Of a stretch of DNA of 64,000 nt, positions 25,008 to 38,009 are shown in pieces. How positions within the stretch are numbered: the stretch's first letter is position 1; the number at the start of each line of letters is the position of its first letter. The stretch spans positions 12,630,225 through 12,694,224 of the forward strand of contig OY720347.1 of the NCBI GenBank assembly GCA_963082975.1, written 5' to 3'. The notes beneath the pieces were generated by a model that ran no database searches, was not told where the DNA came from, and saw nothing but the letters and a program-made list of their open reading frames with translations. The position numbers and the translations under genes were made by a program. This DNA comes from Labia minor (Eukaryota; Arthropoda; Insecta; Dermaptera; Spongiphoridae).

Positions 25008-28000
25008 GAGAGACAGACATTTTTATCAACCTTAGTGACAATGACTCAAGGACCTTCAAAACGTATAAAAACATTAAAATCTCGACATCGAAAATTTTCG
25101 ATATCTGGCGAGATAGTAAAAAAGAAAGGAGGTTATTTATACTCAAGATTTAAAAACTATGAAATTCATAGTGTATTTTAAAAGATTTTCCCATCCCTTC
25201 TTATTCATTGAAACTGATATTTTATTTTGAGTTAACGTTAATTTCGAGTTATTCTCGTATGTTATTATATATCCAAATGAATTAATTATATGAATTTTAG
25301 TTAATTCTCTTAAATAAATATTTTTTTTAAATATTCGAAATACATAATTACTAAAAGATTTAATTATGATTATGAAAAATAAATTAAAAAGATAGAGGAG
25401 ATTTGTATTTGAAATTTAATTTTTTTCATATAAGTTGTGGATTTATGACTTACCATATATACTCGTAAAAATGTACATATTAACATTCAAGAGTCAAAAT
25501 TGACAATTTAAAATTTGGTATATATATATATATAAATAATAAAAACTCAAACTTTCTTTCAATGATTTCATTCAAATGATAAAATTGATAACAATCAATA
25601 ACATTAATTAATTAATTCCAATTCATAATCCAAATGAGATTAAAACTTTCTAATATTCTTGAAATTTGATAAAGTCAACTGTAATATTGTTTTAAATAAA
25701 TAAAGAGTGAATAAATAACGAAAGACACTAAATTTTATTTTCATTGGAACAAATATAAAAATGTCTAGAGCACTTCTAAAAGAGAATAAAAACCACTAGA
25801 AGAATGAGAATAATGTAAAATATTAACAACTAAAACAAACTCTCTAGAGGTTTTTTTTATATAAAAACGTAAACATTTAATCGATTACGTATTAATTATG
25901 TTTAATTTATAATTTCTTTTTATATCTTATCTTATTATACTAGCAAAAATTGTATATATATATTTGTATTTTTGAAATATTAAACCATTCGAAGGATTTT
26001 TTTGAAAAATCGAACTGTATTGGTTTTAGCCTCGGGAAAAATCATTAGTTAGTTATTTCGTAATTTAAATTAGAAAATTTAAATGACGTCAGCAACTACT
26101 ACGCCAGACAGTGCTTACTTAAAATACAAAATATTATAAATATAAATCAATTCAAATTACAAAATATATATTATGTTATATCCACAGGCCATACTTTTCT
26201 GTCTTTCAGTGCATTAATACATACGTTTAAGGACTATATGTTTTATGACCATTTTTTTTAATTTGTTGTTTTAAATTATTTGAACAGCGGCTCGGTGAAC
26301 CAGATATTAATATTACCAGCCTAACCCGATAATAAGGAATATTTTTTTTAATGACCGAGCGGAGGATTATATTATGGAATGAAAGAAGCACAGAGATCGT
26401 GCAATCATTTGTTATAAATATTAAAATTAATTTTATTCTCAAATACCATGAAATTCCTTCAATATATTTAATAATATATCTTTAACTATTTCGCAGCAAT
26501 ATAATTGATTACAATAGATTTAAGTAATTATCTAATCAATTATCACAATATTATTTAAATATCTTTTTTTCTATACCATAAAGATATTATTTATTAAATG
26601 ATTTATAATATAATATATATTTTTAGTAGATTAATCAGATTATAGATAAAATATATTTTTTATAATTGTTTGTTTGAAAAAACATTTTCAGCAGGACAAC
26701 ATCAAGAAACACATGAGGCCAGGACCCCCCCAATCGCCAAAAAAAAAAAAAAATTCCTATTATTAGATAAATTTTTTCATTATTTTTTTTTATCATTAAT
26801 ACAAAAATTATTTTGAATATTATCATTTTTTTCATTAGAATAATATATAAACGCTAACATCGATTTTTTTTTTAATGCCCCTTAGCCCCCCCCCCCTTTT
26901 GTTACCGTCATGCTATTCAATGATTGGTACAAAATTAATCTAATATTATTATTTCCATACTTTTCAATGAAAATGAACAACAAATGAATTGAAAACCTAA
27001 AAATAGGTCATATCCATAGTCATTTGAAATGAGTTTATTACCCTTATACAAATGAGTACTGGTAATCTGTTAATAAGCTCATTTCTCCCCAAAGAGAGAG
27101 AGAATATTGACAATTTGGAACAGATTCGATTTATTTGCTTGGACTTGAGATTTTCCAGTTGCAAAAGCTCCGAGTGTTGTCAGTTATGGAACTCTCTGTT
27201 CCAATTGAGAGTGCGTATAAAAATAACCCGAGGCCTCTGCGTTTAATTTGTGGTATTCGATTACCCAGCGCGCCATTATAAGGGTTGGGTGTCAGGAAAT
27301 AGGCTGCTAACTTCACAACCCCCTCCGACCTAAAAACCTTGACATGTCCCTCACTCTCAAGCATTCTATAAAAACAACTCCTTTTTAGCAAAATAAGAAA
27401 AAAAAAACAATAAATAAAAATATTTAGTGATTTTTTAAAGGTTGACCATTATAATTGTCTATAATTTTATTTCATATTTTAAAAATATAAGGCGCCATTG
27501 GGTATGCGGGTAGCGAACCTGCCTCACATTCACATGGTCTCGGGTTCAAGTCCCGGGCCTGGCAAGGGAATTTCCATAGCTGGGGTCTATGGGACGGAGT
27601 CAACCCAGCCTCCGGGAACAACATTGGGGAAAAGCTACTTGATAGTGCCTCCGATCAAATAAATCAAGGTAAAGGTTGAGAGGATCCGTTCTACTGATCA
27701 TAGGACACCTCATTGATATAACCGACGTGATAGGCTTTGTCCTTGCGTAGGACGTACAAAGTCAGAGGTTTATATATATATATATATATTTAATACACCT
27801 TTAGTAATCAAATATGAATTACGTTTTCCTGTAAGCAACCATGATGAAATTATGTCATTTCATGTTAAACATCATCTATTTTCAGACTGTTCTTATTTTC
27901 AATTGACAAACTTTCCGGGATGTGCGACTCATTGAATTAACGTTCCTATACATAAATACATGGTATAGGATCGTGTTTATACTGGAAAGTAAAAAGAGTG

Positions 28001-30976
28001 AGTGAGGCTTAAATTGTAGGTGTACGTCATTTATTCGATTAAATAAAAAACTATTCAATCGTATCCTAATAATAAATGATGTAATCCAATGTGGATAAGG
28101 TAATTTGAAAAAAATAAATAAATATCAATTTCAAAGTTTTATTAATAAATGAAATGTAATTTAGATTAGAAGATTCGTTTTGTTTAATTTTTTTTTTTCA
28201 ATATTTATGTTATCTTCGTGTGGAGTGTGTGTGTTTTTTTTAAAGTAACACTTGTTGCTCTTTATTTTGGGTTCTATTATCAATTACTATTTTTGGACAT
28301 TATAATGGATAAAAAAGAAGAAGAAAGGATAAGAGTGATAATTGTTTAATTATAAAGTCGGGACAGCCATCATGGATGGCATTATGACAAGAATTCCTAT
28401 TTAATCATCCTAGCGTTACTGTAGAGTATCTGGATGAGTGAACATATATAATGCATGAATGTTGGGGGATTATTCGAAGTAGATACATATTATTATGATT
28501 ATTTTCCTCCCATGCAAAAGGAAATACATATAAATATATAAAAAAATAAATAAATAAAAAAAAACAACAAAAATTTATGAAAGTTAATGATAAATAAATA
28601 TAAATGTACTTTCAAATATATTTTTAGCTTCTTTGACTTGTACCAGGCCTGGCCAACCTAAATGACCTTTTGACTAGGAGCAATGCTACGGGGGCCGCGT
28701 TTTAAAATGTAAAACAAATAAAATACGTAATTTACGAATAAACTCTTTATTGTTTCAATTAAATTTGGAGTCCTATCTAATGTGAAATTTGTTTTTCTTT
28801 ATTAATAAATTATAATTATTTCTGTTATATTCTCTGTTTTTGAATATACAAAAGAAATATAAAGTTAACTGGCGGGCCGCACAATTTTTCACGATGGGCC
28901 GCGGGTTGGCCAGGCCTGACTTATAAATTTATGAAAAGTATATACTCTTATATATAATATAGAATAGATATCTAGTGAATAAAATACAATAGCAACAAAA
29001 ATAAAAAGATAATCTAATCAAATATTTAAGTATTTTTTTTTGCTAAATTGTATCTGATTAAAACAGAATAAAGGTGGGAAGTGGAAATGAAAATGGTAAT
29101 TGTTAGTTAAGATTAGTTATCATGTCATGGGTTTGTATAAAAATTATTAAAATTTGAATATAAATCCATTGATATTCTATTTAGCTACCATGTTTTACCC
29201 ATTTGACCGGCAAAGGGCTCTACTAATTTTCTGTTTTATTTTAGTTTGAATTGGATATAGAAAAATTAAAAAAATAATTAATTAAATAATATTCCTATAT
29301 CGAAACCGAACCGAAAATTACTGAATAAGTCAATAATTAGTGAATTAGTCAATAAAATATTACTTAATGGCTGCACACACATTTCGACGTTCATAATCAA
29401 CTAATCTGTCAAACTTAAAAAATCTTTATTTATCTCGTAAACTAGAAGAGACCGAGAAATATTTCGAGAAAGTTTCTTTGGAATTAAAAAAGGAATCCAC
29501 TAACAAAGTTTTATACATATCCATGACATGACAACTAATCTGAACAATTACCATGAAAATTTTAAAACAAAGGTTGATACTCTACAAAATTGAACCTACA
29601 TTAGTCAGAATAATTTTCAAGTGTCTAATTGTTATATGTAAATAAGAGTGTATGTGGGGGAGGGGAGAGAGAGAGAGAAAATTAAATATGATGACATCAT
29701 TTTGAAAACGTTAAATTCTTATGTAACAAATTGTACATAAATTAAATGATTATTTTGACGAAAATGACTGAAATTTAATTATTTTCGATGAAAAATAATA
29801 ATTATGAAAAAAAAAAAAAAAATAACCTATGACTTTGTACGTCCTACGTAAGGATAACGCCTATCAAGTCGGTTATATCAATGATGTGTCCTATGATCAG
29901 TAGAACGAGTCCTCTCAACCTTTACCTTGATTTAATTGATCGGAGGCACTATCAAGTAGCTTTTCCCCAATGTTGTTCCCGGAGGCTGGGTTGACTCCGT
30001 CCCATAGACCCCAGCAAGGAAAATTCCCTTGCCAGGCCCGGGACTTGAACCAGAGACAATGTGAATGTGAAGCAGGTTCGCTACCCGCACACCCAATGGC
30101 GCCTTTATGATTAAAATAATTAATTTAATTTTATTAAAATAAAATGTTTAAGACAAGAATATATTATAATAATTTTTTTTTAAATATATACTATCATCTG
30201 TTATGTGTTGTTGTCATACACCTATAATATATAATAGAATATTCTTATCTATATATATTTAGGTATATATTATTTATTATAAAATAAAAATATATTTTAT
30301 ATATTCAAAGATATTCCTACAAATTAAATTAAAAACCAAATATATAATATTATATAATATATAAATGAATAATAATAATAATAATAATAAACTTGCAAAC
30401 AATATTTGCAATCATATTAATTAAGTTTTGAAATATACTTTTGAATTATATATATTTACAATTCGTTATTTTTTTTATTTGCTCTCTCTCTCTCTGAATC
30501 AATTAACCCATATTATTTTTTATCTCATTTCCGAGTCCGGTGTTTTATTAATGTATACACATATTTTATTAAGTGAGAAAGCCTAAATGGCATTAAGAAC
30601 TCTAATTAAAATTAATTCATTATCTTAATTAGTTCTTTACCATATCGTTCTCATCCTACAAAAACATTTTCATATTATTAATAATAATATTTTTGGTATT
30701 CTATCAGAAAGAATTAAAAGTGAATCAAATGAAAAGATAAAAAAAAAAACAAAACAGAATTGATTATTATTGTTTGTTCTTGTACATATACCTATATTAG
30801 TCCAAAATTAATGGGGATTATTGAAAATTGTTTAAATTGCTTCTTTACTAAATAGATAATAAAAACAAGTGAATTAATACTTTTAACCATTAAATAAAAC
30901 AAAGAAAAAAAATCGTTTAAATTATATTTAGATGAAACGTAGCTTGACAGGTGTAGGTGTTATATAAATATAAATA

Positions 30977-31009
<33 letters not shown>

Positions 31010-34000
31010 TAAATTTATTGCAGTTAGTAACAGCAACTATTTTTATATATTTTATAGAAAATTAGAAAGCAACAAGTAATAGATTAATTAAATTCCATTT
31101 ATATATAATAAATACTTGTACGTATATAAAAACACGTTTATTATTAATAATATTGAGATAAATTTTAGAAACATAAATGAAATCAATTTTAGAATGAGGA
31201 TGCAAATAGACACTCAACCATCAACATCTTTCAAGTCCTTTTATCATTTAAAAATTATATGGAAAATATTAAAATTAAAACATTGAGGCTAGAAAAAAAT
31301 CCGCCTAATGGATATGCAACCAATTATTCAGTTAAACACATAAGTAATATGTAGATAGATATAAGTATAAAAATATTGTATTAATACATTATCCTATATA
31401 TAAGGGAATTTTGTAAATAAAACCACATTTTGATATTTTTTATTGTAAATTTATTCAAAAAACGTTTCGATTGCTAATTCTGCAGAATGTATAATTGCAC
31501 GTTTCGATTGCTAATTCTGCAGAATGTATAATTGCACGTTTCGATTGCTACTTCTGCAATTATACATTCTGCAGAATTAACAATCGAAACGTTGTGTATT
31601 CTTTGTATTTTTTGAATAAATTAACAATAAAAAATATCAATATGTGGTTTTATTTAGAAAATTCCCTTATAAATAAAAACAGCCACCAAAGCTTTAATAA
31701 TTTAACTTTATCCTATATATTTTGATGTCAAATCAGCTATAGACATCAGATATAAATACAACAAACGATCTATTTTATTTCTTTATGAATAATTTTTTCT
31801 AAATAAATAAAGATATATTTGATTAGTTTCAATTTAGATTCCTATGTTTTTACTATCTCGCCAGAGTTAGTATTGAGATAAAGAAAATTTTCGAGATTTT
31901 GATGTTTTTATACGCTTTGAAGGTTCCAGAATCATTTTCACTAAGGTTGAGAAAAATGTCTGTTTGTGTGTGTGTATATGTGTGTATGTATGTAGACAAG
32001 ATTATGCAAAAACGGTTGGAGCTAGAATTATGAAATTTGGTTCACGAGCATTATTCAAAATTCCTAGTTTTCTGACAACTTTTGAGAAATGTAGCTCAAC
32101 CGGAAGAGAGTCATTACCTACAACGTTTTGATTTTGTGACCGTAAAAATAAAGATATATGTTTGATAATTTTTCACATGATTACAAATTGTATAAAACTG
32201 CTATATATAGAATTTCAGCTTGATTGAATTGCTGAAAGTATCGGAATTAATGTTTTAACTCCGCAAATCATGCGCCAACACGTGACGTGGTGCCATCAAC
32301 AAAGAGCCAATCATGCTCTGATTTAATAAATATTATTTATTAATTTTAATTTATAATTAATTAAATTTAATTTAAATATAATTTATGTTATTTATACCAA
32401 TTCAAATTGCGAGATATTCGAGCGGAGACACTCCAGCTTATTATTTATTTTTATTTTTTTGTGTCATCTAATTAACATGTATAATAAAAATATTAATACC
32501 AAATAAGATATAAGAATCAAGAAGGAATGAGATTTGAAAATAAAAAAAAAAAATCATAATTTATCCATAGATTGAAAAATTATTATTTTTTTATATTAAT
32601 AATAACAATAATATTGCATAAATATTTTTTAAGAAATGAATCTTGTAATTTCAAAATGAGTGGAAGTAGAAGAATATTTTAATATAAAACATAATGTGAA
32701 TAATGATTTAATGATTATTAATAATAAATTTATTAATATATTTTCATTAAATGAATAAAGCAAATTAAATAATTTTTAAATATAGATTAATAAACATATT
32801 TGGCATAGAAGAAATAAGAAAATACATTAAAACATTAAACACTATAATTGTATTTATTTATTTATTTTTTTGAAAAAAAAGTCTTGTCAATTTTTCTTAC
32901 ATTACTTAAATAGAATGATATGCAACATTCATGAATAGTGGAAGTTCTCATAGAATTATTTTATTTTTTAATAAAAATTTGAAATTCATGATTTCCTGAC
33001 TTAATAAATAAATAACATTTTCTTTATATTACAATCTTATATTTTCGAGAAAAAAAAAAATTGTAAATGTTATATAGAAATAATAAATTTTCAAGAGATG
33101 AACCAACATGAAAAGAATTTGAAAATATTTTTGCTCAAATAGTTAGTTCTCAAATAGAAATAAAATTTTGTCATTTCCTTCTTTATTCATTGATTCATAT
33201 TTACAAACATTTTTTTTAATGTTTAATATTTAAAAGTTCATAAAAAAGAATTAATATTTATGTTAGACCTTAAATTTCTTGATGAAATAGTGAATAATAG
33301 AAAATCAATGAGAAATGATATACGTAGATGCCTGTTGCTGAATTAATTTGCAGAAAGGGAAGCATTATGCAGCACCCTTGGTAAAGAGAAATAACTCGCA
33401 GACCAATCGGCTCTCACATGCATAATTTAATAAATTGAGAATTTTCACTCTCAGACACAGTAAGGGAGTCTTTCAAGTTCCCTTTGGAGTTTGTTATTCA
33501 AAGTCTATTTTATTCGTCACTTTCCACTTGAAAACATGCACTCTAGAGCATATGTTACATGAAGTATAAATTTAGATCTATTATTTATTCGGAAAATAAA
33601 TAATTTATATACATTGAAATTTTAGTAATTGTTTACAAAATCGGGAAGCTTCAGAGATTTGGATGAAACTTTGGCAGTGGATTCCTTTTTTAATTCCAAT
33701 AAAACTTTCCTTATGCAAAATTTCTCGGTCTCTTCTAGTTTACGAGATAAAAATTTTATTTTGAACAATAAAAAAATTAATTGATTGAATAAATTCTTTG
33801 AAAATACCCTTTAATTTTATAAGGTTAATAATATCATCATCAAGAATATAATATGTATATAATAAAAGTGAAAAAAGTAATTATAGAATTTGTTACTAGA
33901 TAAGAAAATGTCAAAAATTGACATTTTAAAATTACAAAGAAAAATAAAAAAAAAAAAACTTGATTAGGATGGTAGGAAAAGAAAGTTAGCATAGTTTACA

Positions 34001-35173
34001 CGTAAATGATGACTGAAAGAATTCAAAATTCATAATATGAGTAAATTTATCTAAATATATATATTTAAATAAATTAAAACTTATTAAAAGGCATACGAGG
34101 TCTGTTCTAAAGAAAAGATGAATTTTGAATCATTTCTTCATCAATATCCATTTTGTCGCCTTCAAAGTAATTCCTCTCAGATATAATGCACGTATGCCAG
34201 CGCTTCTTTCGATCGTCGAAGCACTTCTGAAATGCGTTTTTCGGTATGGCATCAGCTCGTTCTTCGATTACGACTTTATCTCATCAATTGTGGCAAAACG
34301 CTTTCCTTTCATTAGTCTCTTCAGTTTTGCGAATAGGAAATAGTCGCAGTGAACCAAATCTGGTGAATACGGTGGTTGAGGCATGATTACGGTGTTGTTT
34401 ATGACTAAAAAATCTCGTAGAAGAAATGATGTGTGAGCTGGTGCATTATCATAATGCAGAATTCATTATTTGTTTTTCCACAATTCCGATTGTTTAAGCC
34501 ATATTGCTTCACGGAAACGTTGCATAACTTGCTTGTAGTATTCCTTATTTTTTTTAAGTAACAAATCGAAGAACTCACAAAACCTGATTAACTTTTCACT
34601 TGACAAAACAAACTACTAATTCAAAATGGTTGATAATGTCAACATATGAGAAACATATGTGTACCAACATAACAAAAAAAAAAAAAATTCGACAATCGAA
34701 CAACCCAAGAAAATTCAAAATTCACCTTTTCTTTTGAACAGACCTCGTGTATGTACATTATAAATTACAATAACAAAAATAATTATTATGATTAACTCCA
34801 ATCCAATTCAATAAATATTTTGATATAATATTTTAAATATGAAGTTTATAGAATTAAAAAAAAAATGTTTTTTAGGTTAAAAAGGTAAAAAATGAGCATA
34901 AATACATAAAAAATAATCGTATAATAATTAAAGGATCGTATTGATTAATGAAGGATCACGTTTAAATACATGAGACGTAGGTAAGCAAACCACACACACA
35001 CACACAAGGAGCTATAATTTCAAGGACACACTCACACACATTATTTAAATACATAAAATTTAATGATGAAAGAATGTATGAAACAAACAAAAAACACATA
35101 TAAAAATATAATTAAGTAATTTTAAATATAATTTTCATGTTCTAAATTACAATAAAAATATAATATGAAAATT

Positions 35174-35209
<36 letters not shown>

Positions 35210-37970
35210 ATAATTAATACTAAATTAATATTAACCTCTTATATGAAGATCAAATTGAATGAACTTTATGAAACAATTCAATTATTTTGTATTTTTTTAT
35301 TTAAAAATTTGATTTCAAAATGAGTTGTAGTCTTTAATTTATTTATTATTTAATATGTATTTATTTATGACTAATAAAAATAACTTTTCTGCTATTTTGT
35401 CACGAATGGCTTGTAATTTGAAAATACTCTTAAATATATCTTTTTCTTTCTCTCTACTATCCAATCCCCCCTTCCTTTTCCCCCCATTTAACTGCAAACA
35501 GTCTTGTTTGATTTTACGTGGAAATTGTATTCACTCAATAGAGAAGTAATATTTCATTTTCAATAAATAAATATTAATAAATGATACAAGTAGAATGTTA
35601 TTTATTTAAAAAAAAAATAAGTTGACCTGTGGTCAGGCACAGAACCGACCGACGGTTTGAAATAAATTAATTTCCAGCTAAAGAAACATTTCAAATAATT
35701 TTAAATCTATTAATGCAATAAAAACAGATATGGGTATAACATAAATATTTTTAATTTTATTTTATTTATAATATATAAGGAGACGCTAGCTGTGACGTCA
35801 TATAATTTAAAATTAAGAAAAAACTAATGAAGATGATTTTTCCTGAGGATAAAACCAATACAAAGTGGATGATTCGTGGAGATATGTAAAAAATCTCCAC
35901 ATGTGAAATTTGGTGAGAAACTATCGTCGGTCGGTAAAAAAATAGAATAAAATAGCCATAAAACTGGTATATATAAAAGCACTTGTCCATTTCATGAAAT
36001 TCTTAAAGAATATTTAATTTAAAAAGACATTTCTATCTTTACTTTTTAAAAGATGAAGAAAAAATAAATAAATCAGTAAAATTAATTAATCAGGAAAATA
36101 TTTCAAGTTTCGCAATACATTAAAACATTCATAGAAAAACAGATAAAAATATAAAGTTATATATTATATTTAAGAGAAATATGAAAATAATTTTAACTTT
36201 TTACTTAAAATGAAAATGACACAAAAATATCATTAAAATTTAAAATTTCTAAAGTTTATTTTCAGTATTTTGAATTTAGATCGTTTTTGTATTTCAATCA
36301 AATAAAAAAAATTAATTCAGCAATATAATTTCAAACTCTTCTTAGAAAATTAATTTTTTTTAATTAAAATTAATTCTTAAATATTCATGCAAAAAAGAGG
36401 TTCATTTTAATTACAAATTATTATCAATAAATGATATCAAAATAAAAATCTATAAAATTATAAGTATATAATTTTACTGATTAACGTTGTGAGGTGTGAC
36501 CAATGATTTTATGAGATGATAATCTAAGGATATATATATGTAAAAACAAAAATAAATCTAGTAATTAAAATTTATGGACAGAAAGAGTAATAAAATCATA
36601 GGGAAATGACAGTGATTGCTTATCTTGTATGTCATCTAGGTATCATTTAAAATGGCTAAAATCTTTTAAAGGATACCAATTGGGAAAAGATTGAAAAACG
36701 CAAATGGTAACCATATAATTACAAAGTTAGGAGGATAATAAAGACCGCCTGCAAAAGTTTGTAAGATCTCAGTACCACTAAAAAGAAAGAGATTGTCTCT
36801 TTTAATTATTTTTCTCTTATCATAAGCTTCTTGAATTTTATATATATTCTACTATCGTATCTTATTATACTAGCCAAAATTCTATATATATATAAATATG
36901 TGTTTTTGATTAAACCGCTCGAAGGATTTTTTGAAATTCACACCTTGGATAAAGAAAAATCGAACTGTATTGGTTTCATGAAAAATCATTAATTAGTTAT
37001 TTCTTAATTTAAAATAGGAAATTTAAATGACGTCAGCAACTACGTCAGACAGTGCTACCTTAAATACAAAATATTAAAGATATAAATAAATTCAAATTGC
37101 GAAATATATATATTATGTTATATCCACAGGCCATACTTTTCTGTCTTTCAGTGCATTAATGCAGTGCTCCGCAACCTTTTCTTACCTACGGCACACAAAA
37201 ATTGTTTCTAGGATTTTGCGGCACATCAAAAGCTGAAATATATATATATTACATATAAAATTATATGGATTTCTAAAAGTTTCATTTGGTCGCGGCGGCA
37301 CATCTGTATCACCTTTAAGGCACACCAGTGTGCCGCGGCACACCGGTTTCGGAGCACTGCATTAATGTATACGTTTAAGGGCTGTATGTTTTATGACTAT
37401 TTTTTTTAATTTATGTTGTTTTAAATTATTTGAACGGCTGCTCGGTGAACCAGGTGCTCAAGTATGAATGAATTAATGAAAACTTTAAAATTTTATAGTT
37501 TTTTTTTCGTTTATATAAAATCCAAAAATACTTTGAAAAATATTTAATTATTTGCATAAAATTCATATATAGAGATGACTTTAAAGAGGTTGTTCATTCA
37601 AATAAATAAATGTTTAATATAAATTTGACAGGAATCAATAATCAATCACATTAAATTACTCGTATTAAATTATATTTTATATTACAATATTAAAACAGTT
37701 TCTTCTTTTTTAAAAAATGTCATTATTTGAAAAGAAAATGGTGATTTTATCGTTAATTAATGCAATATTTAAATCAGTTAATTACATTTTATGAAATGCA
37801 TTAAAAGAAATAACCCGTATTATGTTCAATTCGCTAATAAACGAAGGATCCAATTCACAGTATGTAATTGAGAAAAAGGGATGGCGTCATGCCCTTTATT
37901 TTAAGAAATTGTGCAAGCAACTTTATCATTTGCTATATCATATATTATATTGGTAGGGGATACAAAAAAA

Positions 37971-38009
<39 letters not shown>

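Noticed and set aside
27491-27563. tRNA gene candidate (GGCGCCATTGGGTATGCGGG with B box)
   Set aside because: No cloverleaf can be folded cleanly, and the sequence continues into the shared SINE body in three copies.
31462-31560. 37-bp repeats, CRISPR-like unit size
   Set aside because: The units abut with no spacers and lie in a MITE loop.
34125-34343. 72-codon plus-strand open frame
   Set aside because: Antisense of the deleted mariner transposase, whose DNAPAHTS and PPYSPDL motifs are on the minus strand.
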